Assembly (NCBI RefSeq): GCF_001468265.1
Contig: NZ_LNRZ01000006.1
Coordinates: forward strand, 1 to 64,000
Origin: Sphingopyxis sp. H050
GTDB lineage: Bacteria > Pseudomonadota > Alphaproteobacteria > Sphingomonadales > Sphingomonadaceae
Reading direction: 5' to 3'
DNA: 64,000 nt
Shown here: one piece after another, positions 7,123-17,498 of the stretch
Numbering within the stretch: position 1 is the stretch's first letter
How the letters are laid out: each line of letters begins with the position of its first letter
Made by a program: the position numbers and the translations under genes
The notes under the pieces: generated by a model
What the model saw: only the letters and a program-made list of their open reading frames with translations
What the model was told of the DNA's origin: nothing
The model's database searches: none

Positions 7123-8457
7123 TCAAACCACCCGCACCCCCGGCTCCCGCCCTTTCTTCATCCCCTCCAGCAAAGCCGCCAGCGCCCAAACGCACGCATC
7201 CGCCCGGTCGGGCGAGCGCCCCGGCCCGGCATAGCCCCCGCCCGTCTGCAACCCGCAAAGCTGGTCCTCCAGCGCCGCGAACACCCCCGCATGCACCACC
7301 TGCCCGCGCTCGTAGGCAATCGCCACCGGCTCCGCGCGCCGCGCCTTGCCCACGCTCGCATGCACCGGCACCACCGGCAGCGTGCAGTCGGCCTGGCGCA
7401 GCGTCGCCGCGACCATGTCGCCGCCCATATTGCTCTCGGCGACGATCCGGTCGGCACCCCACCGCGCCGCCGCCGCGGCGACCGCCTGCGCCCACACGCC
7501 CGGCGGCGGCGTCTCGACGCTCGCATCCTCGATCACCGCCAGCCGGCGATCGCGCAGCAGCGCCGCCACGACGATCCCGCACGCATCGCCCTTCGCGGTC
7601 GCCGGCGGATCGACGCCGATCACCACGCGCACCGGCTTGCCGATCGTATCGGCCCCGACCCGGCACCGCTCGACCAGCTCGCGTGTCCACAGCGCCCCCT
7701 CGACATCCTCCAGCAATTCGCCGTCCAGCTCCTGCCGCCCCAGCCGGGTGCCGCCATAGCTGGCGACCATCGCCTCGACGAAGTTCGAGGGGAGATAGGC
7801 ATTGTCGTTCGTCCCGCCGCGCGTTTCCTTGAAGCCGGGCAGCGCCATGATCCGCCGCATCAGCGCGGTCGGCCGCGGCGTCGTGGTCACCAGCGCGCGC
7901 GGCGTGTCGCCCAGTCGCAATCCCAGCATCAGATTGTCCCACGCCGCATCGCCCTGTCGCCATTTCGCCAGTTCGTCGCACCACGCCACATGATGTTCCG
8001 GCCCGCGCAAATTCTCCGCCGCCGCCGCCGAATAGAGCGTCGCCACCGCGCCGCTGTCGAAATGCAACTCGCGCAGGCTCTCCCGCCAAAGCGGCGCTTC
8101 GTCCGACCGCGCAACCGCCAGCAAGCCGCTCGGCCCTTCGATCATCACCCGGCGCCCGTCGGAATCGTTCGCCGCAACCAGCGCGATCCGCGCACCGGGC
8201 AGCATTCGCGCCCATTCGCTGATCCACTCGGCCCCCGCGCGCGTCTTGCCAAAGCCCCGCCCGGCGCGGATCATCCAGATGCGCCAGTCACCCGGCGGCT
8301 CGCATTGCCCCTCTTGTGCCCACCCCTGCCACCGCTCGATCAACTCGCGGCGATATTTGTACGGAAGGTCGCGCATCAACCGCCGCAACTGACCCGGCGT
8401 CAGCGTCGCCAACAGTTCCTGCAAGTCGCCGACGACATCGCGCGTCGCCTGCGCCAT
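7123..8457 (-). CDS. Terminase large subunit, DNA packaging ATPase/nuclease (GTA gp2)
   Basis: A 444-residue large terminase. The ATPase part shows an atypical Walker A RAGRGFGKTRAG (about residue 67) and Walker B HVAWCDELAK. The C-terminal RNase H-like nuclease shows GVDPPATAKGDACG, IVAESNMGGD and SPDRADACVWA, carrying the expected acidic residues. It would cut and pump DNA into proheads through the portal. Start ATG 8457 lies one base below the TerS-like stop (8459). The gap to the portal gene carries an inserted plus-strand gene, so downstream genes may need their own promoter or read-through. Confidence 0.92.
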   Translation of the reverse strand: MAQATRDVVGDLQELLATLTPGQLRRLMRDLPYKYRRELIERWQGWAQEGQCEPPGDWRIWMIRAGRGFGKTRAGAEWISEWARMLPGARIALVAANDSDGRRVMIEGPSGLLAVARSDEAPLWRESLRELHFDSGAVATLYSAAAAENLRGPEHHVAWCDELAKWRQGDAAWDNLMLGLRLGDTPRALVTTTPRPTALMRRIMALPGFKETRGGTNDNAYLPSNFVEAMVASYGGTRLGRQELDGELLEDVEGALWTRELVERCRVGADTIGKPVRVVIGVDPPATAKGDACGIVVAALLRDRRLAVIEDASVETPPPGVWAQAVAAAAARWGADRIVAESNMGGDMVAATLRQADCTLPVVPVHASVGKARRAEPVAIAYERGQVVHAGVFAALEDQLCGLQTGGGYAGPGRSPDRADACVWALAALLEGMKKGREPGVRVV

Positions 8458-8458
8458 G

Positions 8459-8965
8459 CTAGAGTTGATCCCAGCCGCGCTGGCGCCGCAATATGTCGAC
8501 CCGCTTCAGCACATAGGCATCGGTCTCCTCCGACGTCGGCAGCTTGCCCTTGCCGAGCCGCAAGCCTTTCAGCTTTCCGCCGCGAACGCTCTCCTCATGA
8601 CGGCCCAGAACGCGGAGCACCTGATCCACCGTCATCGGCGCGACGACGGGACGGCTATCCGCATCGTCCGTATCGGATCGCGGACCTTCCACCGCCGCCA
8701 AGGCGGCGTTGAGCAGGCCCGCCTCCAGCCGGTGATAGCCGTCGTCGAGCGCGCGCTGCCAGGCGGCGGCAAATGCCGCATCGCGCTGGCGAATCTTGTA
8801 GAAGGTCGAAAACGCGACCCCGACGCGCGAGGCCGACAGCGTCACATTGCAGGTCTCGCTCAGATGCCGGATGAACTCGTCGCGCTTGCGCTGCGAAATC
8901 TCGCGCCGCGACCGTTTTTTCGAAACCAGCAACCGGTTCTTTCCGCTCCCCACCGTCTCGTCCAT
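8459..8965 (-). CDS. Terminase small subunit-like DNA-binding protein (GTA gp1 position)
   Basis: A 168-residue basic protein at the head of the GTA operon. The N-terminal part (KKRSRREISQRKRDEFIRHL) leads into a helix-turn-helix-like region (TLSASRVGVAFSTFYKIRQRDAAFAAAWQRAL), then a helix (GYHRLEAGLLNAALAAVEG) and a C-terminal tail with KLPTSEETDAYVLKRVDILRRQRGWDQL. This layout fits a small terminase that recruits DNA to the large subunit. ATG 8965 is chosen with GAGAGG upstream; a longer start at 9010 is possible. The C-terminal motif recurs in the gene at 41574-42353. Confidence 0.7.
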   Translation of the reverse strand: MDETVGSGKNRLLVSKKRSRREISQRKRDEFIRHLSETCNVTLSASRVGVAFSTFYKIRQRDAAFAAAWQRALDDGYHRLEAGLLNAALAAVEGPRSDTDDADSRPVVAPMTVDQVLRVLGRHEESVRGGKLKGLRLGKGKLPTSEETDAYVLKRVDILRRQRGWDQL

Positions 8966-9048
8966 CGCCCACGCCCTCTCAACACAAAGGGCCGGAACAC
9001 CCTCCCGCATCGGAAGGGCGCCGGCCCGAATCGCAATTCTTCATGATG

Positions 9049-9105
9049 TGACACTTGTGCCATATCAGCGTTACGATGTCAATAGAAAATAACCTATATG
9101 GTTAT
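9049..9105 (-). promoter_or_regulatory. Candidate control region of the GTA-like cluster
   Basis: This AT-rich block, unusual for the window, contains two dyads: TGACACTTGTGCCA (9049-9062, arms TGRCAC/GTGYCA) and ATAACCTATATGGTTAT (9089-9105, arms ATAACC/GGTTAT). On the minus strand a perfect TTGACA lies between them, but no convincing -10 follows at 17 bases. The block is 80-140 bases before the TerS-like start and is the only obvious promoter-sized gap at the head of the cluster. Confidence 0.45.
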
Positions 9106-9137
9106 CATTCTGCTTTGCCCATGAGATGCCGGAACAA

Positions 9138-9174
9138 CGAAAAGCCCGGACTGCGGCGCAATCCGGGCTTTTCG
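9138..9174 (-). terminator. Rho-independent terminator of the PEP-CTERM gene
   Basis: Perfect 13-base arms CGAAAAGCCCGGA / TCCGGGCTTTTCG around an 11-base loop. It lies 29 bases past the stop of the minus-strand gene at 9203. The A/T ends of the arms give a U-run on either strand. Confidence 0.75.
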
Positions 9175-9202
9175 GGACAGGAAAGAAGTCCGAAGCGCGC
9201 GC

Positions 9203-9799
9203 TCACGCGAGCCGCAGATGCGTATTGCGGCGACGCACCCGCATCCCGGCCCCTACGACGCCAAAGCCGAACAGCATCATGGCCCAAGTTGCTGGCTCAG
9301 GAACCGGCGACGTGACCGGTCTGCCGGTGTAATAGAGCCGGGCATTCGACAGCCCATCCCGATTCAGCGTGAAACTGTTCAGACCGCCCGCGAGATTGCC
9401 GGCATCGAAGCGGAAAAACGCCGTCGCTTGATAGCCGACCCCATTATCTTCGCCTTTTGCCGCACCGACATGAAAGGACACCACGGTATCACCATACAGC
9501 GCCGTCGTAAAATCCACCGTGTTGCCGCTGAGGTCGGTCAGGTCCTCCAACCAGGTCAGCGGCCCCGGGTTGCTGGTCCCGAGGAGCAGATTCAGCGCCG
9601 CCAGCGAATCGGCTTTGTCCGCCGGGCTGCCGTTGTTGAGATTGCCGGTGTACCAGCCGCGGCAGGCGCTTGCCGCCGGCGAGATGTCCGCAAGCGAACA
9701 ATCGGTCGCGCCCAAGTTTAACGCCGCCTCTGCCGGAACCGTCGAAAGTGCGCTGATCGCAACTGCTGCGGCGATACCGAATTTGCTGATTGCCGACAT
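9203..9799 (-). CDS. PEPxxWA-CTERM sorting domain protein
   Basis: A 198-residue exported protein. A signal peptide (MSAISKFGIAAAVAISALSTVPAEA) precedes a beta-rich mature part with two cysteines early on (DCSLADISPAASACRGW). The C-terminus is a PEP-CTERM tripartite signal: VPEPATWAMML, a hydrophobic stretch (GFGVVGAGM) and an arginine cluster (RVRRR). Such signals direct processing by exosortase and delivery to the outer surface, usually linked to exopolysaccharide. No exosortase gene lies in this window. The middle domain is not assigned. It is a single gene with its own terminator. Confidence 0.85.
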   Translation of the reverse strand: MSAISKFGIAAAVAISALSTVPAEAALNLGATDCSLADISPAASACRGWYTGNLNNGSPADKADSLAALNLLLGTSNPGPLTWLEDLTDLSGNTVDFTTALYGDTVVSFHVGAAKGEDNGVGYQATAFFRFDAGNLAGGLNSFTLNRDGLSNARLYYTGRPVTSPVPEPATWAMMLFGFGVVGAGMRVRRRNTHLRLA

Positions 9800-10084
9800 A
9801 TTCTGCCCCCCCTGGACGCGAGGCGACGATGCGAGTCGGCAACGCTGGTCGAAATCACTTTATCGTGAAACCAGCTGGATCGAAAAATTCATTAACCTTG
9901 TCGATCCCCAATCCTGTCTCAAATCGAAACAGCTTGCCAAGGGTGAACCCAAATCGGCCAATGCACGCGCGGCGGCTGATACGCCACGCCAGCTGCTTGC
10001 TCCCTGGTCCTGACGCGCGATTGACGCCCCTCGCCAGATGGTTACACCTCGGCGCATCCACCGGAAAAAGGGGCACCCAAATCG

Positions 10085-12232
10085 ATGCGTAAACTCGCCT
10101 TTCTCGGCGCGAGCCTGATCCTTCTCGCCGCCCAGTCCGCCGCCGCGCAGGACGCGCCTGCCCCCGACGCATCGACGGCGCCCGCCGCGACCGCGGCCGC
10201 GCCCACCTCGGCCTCCGCCGTCGGCAGCGCGCGTACCGCGCCCGAACGCCGCTTCACCGGCGCCGACCTTTTCGACCTGTCGATCGCCGCCGATCCGCAG
10301 ATCAGCCCGAACGGCCAGCGCATCGCCTATGTCCGCCGCTCGAACGACATCATGACCGACCGCGCCGTCAGTTCGATCTGGCTGATCGACACCGCGACCG
10401 GCGAAGAGGTCCCGCTCGGCGCCAACGACGGCGCGACCTTCTCGCCGCGCTGGTCGCCCGACGGCAAGCGTCTCGCCTACGTCTCGACCGCCGGCGGCGC
10501 GCCGCAGCTTTGGGTGCGCTGGCTGAACGGCGGCGGAGCGGTGCGCCTCACCGGCCTGCCGACCGCGCCGTCGTCGCTCGCCTGGTCGCCCGACGGCCGC
10601 ACCATCGCCTATACGATGTTGGTCAAGGACGACGGGCCCAGCTTCGGGTCGGCGCCGCGGAACAAGCCGGAGGGCGCGAAATGGGCCGAACCGCTCGAGG
10701 TCCACGACCTTCTCGCCTACCGCGCCGACGGCGAGGGCTATCTCGAACCCGGCTTCGAGAAAATCTTCGCCGTCCCCGCGACCGGCGGGTCGCCGCGCCA
10801 GCTGACCTTCGGCCCCTATCACGACACCGGTCCGCTCAGCTGGTCGCGGGACGGCCGCACGCTCTATTTCGCCGCGAACCGCAAGCCCGACTGGGAAAAG
10901 GACCCGGTCGAGAGCGAGGTCTACAGCCTCGACGTCGCAAGCGGCGCGGTCGCCGCGCTCACCGACCGCAACGGCCCCGACGCCAGCCCGCTCGTGTCGC
11001 CCGACGGATCGAGGATCGCCTACCTCGGCTTCGACGACAAGCTGCGCGCTTATGAGAACACCCAGCTCTATGTCATGAACCGCGACGGGTCGGGCAAGCG
11101 CAGCCTGACCGCGAACTGGGATTACAGCGTCGATGCGATCCAATGGGCCGCCGACGGCAAATCGGTTTACGCGCAGTACGACGATCATGGCGAAACGAAG
11201 GTCGCGCGCATCGGCCTCGACGGCGCGGTGCGCACCGCCGCGACCGGCCTGTCGGGCGGCGGGCTCGACCGGCCCTATACGGGCGGCAGCTTCAGCGTCT
11301 CCGACGGCGGCGCGATCGCCTTCACCGGCGGCGCCGCGACGCGCCCGGCCGAGGTCCAACTCGCGCGCGGCGGCCCGGCGCGCATCCTCACCGACCTCAA
11401 CCGCAGCCTTCGCGAGGTCAAATCGCTCGGCGAGGTGCGCAAGATCACCGTCGCCTCCAGCCACGACGGCAAGCCTATCGAGGGTTGGCTGACCCTCCCG
11501 CCCGGCTACCGCGACGGCCAGCGCGTGCCGCTGATCCTCGAAATCCACGGCGGGCCCTTCGCGGCCTATGGCGGCCATTTCTCGACCGACAACCAGCTTT
11601 ATGCCGCCGCGGGATACGCCGTCCTCTCGCCGAACCCGCGCGGATCGACCAGCTATGGCGCCGCCTTCGCGAACGAGATCGACAAGGCTTATCCGGGCAA
11701 TGATTATTTCGACCTGATCAGCATCGTCGACCGCGCGGTCGAACTGGGCGTCGCCGACCCCAATGCGCTCTTCGTCACCGGCGGCTCGGGCGGCGGCGTG
11801 CTGACCAGCTGGATCGTCGGCAAGACCGACAGATTCAAGGCGGCGGTCGCACAGAAGCCGGTGATCAACTGGACGACGCAGGCGCTGACCGCCGATGGCC
11901 CCGGCTTCTTCGGCCCCTATTGGCTCGGCGCGCAGCCGTGGGAGAAACCCGATCTCTACTGGTCGCTGTCGCCGCTATCGCTCGTCGGCAATGTGAAGAC
12001 GCCGACCCTCGTCATCGTCGGCGCCGAGGATTACCGCACCCCGGTCAGCGAGTCCGAACAATATTACACCGCGCTCCGCCTGCGCGGCGTGCCGACCGCG
12101 CTGATCAAGGTCCCCGGCGCCAGCCACGGCGGCATCGCCGCGCGCCCGTCGCAATCCGCCGCCAAGGCCTCGGCGATCCTCGCCTGGTTCGAAAAATACA
12201 GGAAGGGCTGGACCCCGCCGGCCGGGGAGTGA
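10085..12232 (+). CDS. Prolyl oligopeptidase family (S9) serine peptidase, exported
   Basis: A 715-residue acylaminoacyl-peptidase / DPP-like enzyme. The signal peptide (to AAAQ, about residue 22) and an Ala/Pro-rich linker precede WD40-like beta-propeller blades with repeated SPDGKRLAYVS-type motifs (about 60-440). An alpha/beta hydrolase domain follows. The nucleophile is in VTGGSGGG (Ser about 568), the acid in VGAEDYRTPV and the base in PGASHGG (His about 681), in family order. It probably trims peptides in the periplasm. It stands alone, convergent with the proline iminopeptidase gene. Confidence 0.93.
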   Translation: MRKLAFLGASLILLAAQSAAAQDAPAPDASTAPAATAAAPTSASAVGSARTAPERRFTGADLFDLSIAADPQISPNGQRIAYVRRSNDIMTDRAVSSIWLIDTATGEEVPLGANDGATFSPRWSPDGKRLAYVSTAGGAPQLWVRWLNGGGAVRLTGLPTAPSSLAWSPDGRTIAYTMLVKDDGPSFGSAPRNKPEGAKWAEPLEVHDLLAYRADGEGYLEPGFEKIFAVPATGGSPRQLTFGPYHDTGPLSWSRDGRTLYFAANRKPDWEKDPVESEVYSLDVASGAVAALTDRNGPDASPLVSPDGSRIAYLGFDDKLRAYENTQLYVMNRDGSGKRSLTANWDYSVDAIQWAADGKSVYAQYDDHGETKVARIGLDGAVRTAATGLSGGGLDRPYTGGSFSVSDGGAIAFTGGAATRPAEVQLARGGPARILTDLNRSLREVKSLGEVRKITVASSHDGKPIEGWLTLPPGYRDGQRVPLILEIHGGPFAAYGGHFSTDNQLYAAAGYAVLSPNPRGSTSYGAAFANEIDKAYPGNDYFDLISIVDRAVELGVADPNALFVTGGSGGGVLTSWIVGKTDRFKAAVAQKPVINWTTQALTADGPGFFGPYWLGAQPWEKPDLYWSLSPLSLVGNVKTPTLVIVGAEDYRTPVSESEQYYTALRLRGVPTALIKVPGASHGGIAARPSQSAAKASAILAWFEKYRKGWTPPAGE

Positions 12233-12251
12233 TCCCTGAACCAGAAAACCA

Positions 12252-12333
12252 CCGCATCCCCGGGCGAAGACGAGGGGCTCGTTCGAGCGTGGAACCGGCA
12301 ACGCCGTGGCCCCGTCTTGGCTCGGGGATGCGG
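12252..12333. repeat. Palindromic element between convergent peptidase genes
   Basis: Arms GCATCCCCGGGCGAAGACGA and the near complement TCTTGGCTCGGGGATGC flank a ~40-base centre. Its place between two convergent genes suits a two-way transcription terminator, though it has no U-run. Confidence 0.6.
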
Positions 12334-12348
12334 CTCGAATTTTCCAGG

Positions 12349-13434
12349 CTAAATCCGCGGCAACCCATCCATGATCGCGGTCAGCGCCAGCGCATTGTCG
12401 CGCTCCATCGCGCTGTGCCCGGCGTTGGTGATGACATAGGTCGCAGGCTCGCTCCCCACGTCGCGCAGCGCCGCGACCAGCCGCGACGCCTGCGTCAGCG
12501 GGCACACCTCGTCGAAACGCCCGTGGACGATATGCACCGGGATCGCCGCGAGCACCCCGATATTATCGAAGAAATGCCCCGCGGGCAGGAAAAGATCATT
12601 GTCGAAATAATGCGCCTCGATCTGCGCAAAACACAGCGCGAAGTCGGCATCGCCGAACTTGCCCGTGTCCGCCGTCTCGGGGATCATGTTTGAAATCACC
12701 CCCTCCCACAGCGACCAGGTCAGCGCGGCGTGGAGCTGCTTTTCCTTTTCCGCCGCGCTCGCGGGCACATGATCGAAGATCGCCTTGTACGACTTCATCA
12801 CATCGCCGCGCTCGTCGGGCGTCAGCACCGACAGCAGCGCGGCCCATTCGCCCGGATATTTGATATAGGCCCCCGGCGCGGTCAGCCCATAGGGGTCGTC
12901 GGCCCACGTCGCGGCATTCCCCTGGTACAGATACAGCAAATCCTCCGCCGCCCCCAGAAAGATGCCGCGCAGGATCAGGCTCGCGCAATGCTCGGGATGC
13001 GCAATGGCATATGCCATTGCGAGCGTGCTCCCCCAACTCCCCCCGAAAACATGCATCTTCCCTTCGATCTCCAGCTCCTCGCGCAGCTTGACGATGTCGC
13101 CGATCAGGTCGGCGGTCGTGTTGTTGCGCAGCGCCGCGGCGGGGCCGGCCGCCGCGACATTGGGCTCGCTCTTGCCGCAGCCGCGCTGGTCGAACAGGAT
13201 CACGCGATAGCGTTTGGGGTCGAAGAAGCGCGCCATCACCGGCGCGCACGCGCCGCCCGGCCCGCCATGCAGGAACATCACCGGCTCGCCGTCGGGATTG
13301 CCATATTCCTCCCAATAGATGCGGTGCCCCGCCGCGATATCGACCTCCAGCCAGCCGAAGTTCAGGCACGGCGGCTGTGGATAGGCCCATTCGTCACCGA
13401 CCTTGCTCGATGCCTGCAATCGCGAAAAATCCAT
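12349..13434 (-). CDS. pip: Proline iminopeptidase-like alpha/beta hydrolase (S33)
   Basis: A 361-residue S33 peptidase releasing N-terminal proline. All family motifs are seen: oxyanion HGGPGGAC, FDQRGCGKSEPN, nucleophile elbow GGSWGSTLAMAY, acid in VHGRFDEVCPL and base in NAGHSAMERDN near the end. The N-terminus has no signal peptide, so it is cytoplasmic. Compared with typical ~315-residue enzymes it has an added N-terminal ~35 residues (LQASSKVGDEWAYPQPPCLNFGWLEV). A palindromic element follows upstream between it and the divergent M28 gene. Confidence 0.9.
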   Translation of the reverse strand: MDFSRLQASSKVGDEWAYPQPPCLNFGWLEVDIAAGHRIYWEEYGNPDGEPVMFLHGGPGGACAPVMARFFDPKRYRVILFDQRGCGKSEPNVAAAGPAAALRNNTTADLIGDIVKLREELEIEGKMHVFGGSWGSTLAMAYAIAHPEHCASLILRGIFLGAAEDLLYLYQGNAATWADDPYGLTAPGAYIKYPGEWAALLSVLTPDERGDVMKSYKAIFDHVPASAAEKEKQLHAALTWSLWEGVISNMIPETADTGKFGDADFALCFAQIEAHYFDNDLFLPAGHFFDNIGVLAAIPVHIVHGRFDEVCPLTQASRLVAALRDVGSEPATYVITNAGHSAMERDNALALTAIMDGLPRI

Positions 13435-13530
13435 CGGGGTAAGTCCTTTGCGTACGAGTCGCGCCCTCGCTAGCGCATCGGCGGTGGTTCACAAAGCCGG
13501 CCGCACTGGCTAGGCAGCTTGAACTCACAT

Positions 13531-13620
13531 CCGTTCGTGCTGCGCTTGTCGAAGCACCGTCCTTCTCTTTGCCGACGTCGAAAGAAGGACGGCCCTTCGA
13601 CAAGCTCAGGGCGAACGGCC
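13531..13620. repeat. Palindromic element (family C)
   Basis: Starts CCGTTCGTGCTGCGCTTGTC and ends CTTCGACAAGCTCAGGGCG then AACGG, an inverted repeat around a GAAGGACGG-type centre. Relatives lie at 37910-37997 and, cut by the window end, 63940-64000. It fills the gap between divergent peptidase genes and so sits where promoters would be. Confidence 0.8.
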
Positions 13621-13634
13621 ATAGGATGTTCCCC

Positions 13635-15284
<1,650 letters not shown>

Positions 15285-15390
15285 CGCGTCAGCCTGATCG
15301 AAGCGCCGGTGGCCGTCCGCAAATACAGCGGGCAGTGGCAGGAGATTTCTGACGGGCTTGTCAGTTAGCGACCGGTCGGGGAACATTTGA

Positions 15391-15516
15391 TCCTCCCCGT
15401 GGCGCAGCCATGGGGAGGGGGACCATCCGCAGGATGGTGGAGGGGCCGCGACGGCGGCGCCATCGCCCCTCCGTCAGCGCTTCGCGCTGCCACCTCCCCA
15501 CCGCTGCGCGGCAGGG
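15391..15516. repeat. Palindromic element (family D) in a 370-base gene-free gap
   Basis: TCCTCCCCGTGGCGCAGCC and GGGGACCATCCGCAGGATGG with further GC stems. A related copy spans 58661-58790. The gap 15285-15654 holds this element and the family A element at 15534-15609; I see no gene in it. Confidence 0.7.
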
Positions 15517-15533
15517 ACGATTTATCTTTCATC

Positions 15534-15609
15534 GTCATCCCGGCGAAGGCCGGGATCTCACCCTCTCGGATTTACGCAACCGCGAGATCCCGGCCTTCGC
15601 CGGGATGAC
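15534..15609. repeat. Palindromic element (family A)
   Basis: GTCATCCCGGCGAAGGCCGGG at one end and CCCGGCCTTCGCCGGGATGAC at the other, nearly perfect complements around a ~35-base centre. It lies ~45 bases past the stop of the minus-strand MocR gene and may end its transcript. Confidence 0.85.
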
Positions 15610-15654
15610 GGATAAAGTAAGGTCCACTCCCCCACCCCCAAAGCCACCACCCGC

Positions 15655-16992
15655 TCACCCGGCCAGCCACCCCTCCAACGCCCGCAACCCGCGCCGCAGG
15701 CCCGCACGATCGATCGCCCCGCCCAGCGAGACGCGCAGCGCAGGAGCGCCGGTCTCGCCCGCCGCGAAGCGATCCGACGGGATCGCGGTCATCCCCACGC
15801 CGTTCAGGCCGGTCGCGACCTCCACGGCATCGGCGCCATCCGCCAGCGGCACCCACAGATGATAGCCGCAGCCATCGGCGGCATAGCGCCCCGCCGGCAG
15901 CACCTCGGCCGCAAGGCTCAGCCGCGCTTTCGCCTCGCCGCGCGTTTCGGCGACCAGCCGGTCATAGCTGCCATCCTCCAGCCAGCGGGTCAGCAGCGCG
16001 GCGTTAAGCGGCGGCGGCATGACATTGCTGTCATGCACCTCGGCCGCCAGCGCCATCGCCTCAGCGACCGACGGCGCGCGGACATGCGCGACGCGCAGCG
16101 CGGGCGAGATCGTCTTCGACGCGCTCGCGACATACCAGCCAAGCTCGGGCGCGAAGCTCGACAGCGCCGCGATCGGATGCTCGGGCAGCTGGCCATAGGC
16201 ATCGTCTTCGATGATCCGCACGCCATGCCGCCGTGCGACCCCGGCCAGCGCCGCGCGCTCGGCCTCGCTCAGCGTCGCCGTCGTGGGATTGTCGTTCGTC
16301 GGCACCACATAGAGCGCCGCGACCGTCGTCGTCCGGCACAGCGCCTCAAGAGTTTCGGCCCCGAACGGCGCCAACGGCGCCAGCCGCAGCCCGGCCCTTT
16401 TCGCAATCGCCAGGAACCCCGGATAGATATGCGCCCCGCACGCGACGACATCGCCGCGCGTCAGCGTCGCGCCGACGATCGCATGCAGCGCATTTTGCGC
16501 CCCCGCGGTCACCACGACCTGATCGGCCGCACTCGCCAGCCCCATCCGCGCAAAGATCGCCGCCCCCGCCGCCCGGTCGGCTTCGCGGCCGCCTGCGGGC
16601 GCATAGTGCAGCCGCCCGCCCGCGCCCGGCGCGCGCAGCAAAGCGCTCGCCGTGCGCTCCCACGCCGCGAGCAGCGTCCCGCCCTCGACCTCGGGGGGCA
16701 TGTTCATGCCGGTGTCGCGCGGCGGCGGGCCCGCGGCGATCGCATCCTGCGGCAGCACGAAGCTGCCCGCCCGCCCGCGCGCGCCGATCAGCCCGCGCGC
16801 CCGCGCCTGCTCATAGCCTTTGGTCACGGTCGTCAGGTCGACGCCCAGCCGCGCCGCCAGGTCGCGCTGCGGCGGCAGCCGGTCGCCGCTGCGCAGCGCA
16901 CCGGTCTCGACCGCGCTCGCGATCGCCTCGGCAATCGCGACATATTTCGGCCCGCGCGTCCGCGTCAGGTCGGGAACCCAGCCGTCAGCCAT
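15655..16992 (-). CDS. MocR/PdxR-type regulator: GntR winged helix fused to aminotransferase fold
   Basis: A 445-residue fusion. The N-terminal GntR domain (about 10-80: KYVAIAEAIASAVETGALRSGDRLPPQRDLAARLGVDLTTVTKGYEQARARG) binds DNA. The rest is a fold-type I PLP domain with NDNPTTATLSEAER, IIEDDAYGQL and the PLP lysine in SASKTISPALR. Such proteins sense PLP or amino acids and control nearby transport or metabolism genes. The target is not evident here. ATG 16992 overlaps the DUF983 stop; a longer start at 17025 would overlap more. Confidence 0.88.
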   Translation of the reverse strand: MADGWVPDLTRTRGPKYVAIAEAIASAVETGALRSGDRLPPQRDLAARLGVDLTTVTKGYEQARARGLIGARGRAGSFVLPQDAIAAGPPPRDTGMNMPPEVEGGTLLAAWERTASALLRAPGAGGRLHYAPAGGREADRAAGAAIFARMGLASAADQVVVTAGAQNALHAIVGATLTRGDVVACGAHIYPGFLAIAKRAGLRLAPLAPFGAETLEALCRTTTVAALYVVPTNDNPTTATLSEAERAALAGVARRHGVRIIEDDAYGQLPEHPIAALSSFAPELGWYVASASKTISPALRVAHVRAPSVAEAMALAAEVHDSNVMPPPLNAALLTRWLEDGSYDRLVAETRGEAKARLSLAAEVLPAGRYAADGCGYHLWVPLADGADAVEVATGLNGVGMTAIPSDRFAAGETGAPALRVSLGGAIDRAGLRRGLRALEGWLAG

Positions 16993-17419
16993 CGACCTCG
17001 ACGCTCTCTCCTTTTGCGCGCGCATTCAGCTTCGCCCACAGCGCAGCCGTCCCCGCTTCCTGCGCCCTGTTCACATATTGCGACGCGACGAGCCAGCCCT
17101 TGATCGGCTGGAGCACCGCGAGGCACGGGATCATCATCAGCGGCACCGACACGATCACGTGCAGCCACCACGGCGGGTTCAGCGCGACCTCGAACCAGAC
17201 GACGAGGAACAACAGCGGAAAGGCGATGAAGCATAGCGAGAAGAAGGCCGGACCGTCGTCGGGCGCCGCGAACTCATAGTCGAGCGCGCAGTGCGGACAG
17301 CGATCGGCGACTTTCAGCCAGCGGCGGAACATGCCCTTCTCGCCGCAACGCGGGCACAGTCCGGAAAGCCCTGCCCTGTAGATCCACCGCCATTTGTCGC
17401 GGCCTTCGACTTCGTTCAT
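16985..17419 (-). CDS. DUF983 family membrane protein
   Basis: A 144-residue protein. Two CxxC pairs, GLCPRCGEKGMF and DRCPHCALDYEF, form a zinc-ribbon-like head. Two membrane segments follow (about 64-84 FFSLCFIAFPLLFLVVW and 90-110 WLHVIVSVPLMMIPCLAVLQP). This is the DUF983 layout; the function is unknown, and in alphaproteobacteria it often lies near cytochrome oxidase assembly genes, which are not present here. ATG 17419 follows an AAAGGTG site at six bases. Its end overlaps the MocR start. Confidence 0.8.
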   Translation of the reverse strand: MNEVEGRDKWRWIYRAGLSGLCPRCGEKGMFRRWLKVADRCPHCALDYEFAAPDDGPAFFSLCFIAFPLLFLVVWFEVALNPPWWLHVIVSVPLMMIPCLAVLQPIKGWLVASQYVNRAQEAGTAALWAKLNARAKGESVEVDG

Positions 17420-17498
17420 CGCCATCACCTTTGCCATACACAATACCATACATAATGACGGGCATGACAAAAGTCGAGGGGCGGCTTATTTCCCGCGC

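Noticed and set aside
13455..13625. Rho-independent terminator or promoter at the family C element
   Set aside because: The element is a repeat found at other loci without fixed orientation and has no U-run; the promoters of the divergent genes cannot be told apart from it.
16985..17470. Longer start for the DUF983 protein (MSCPSLCMVLCMAK...)
   Set aside because: It would extend into the hpt upstream region and lacks a ribosome site; ATG 17419 has one.
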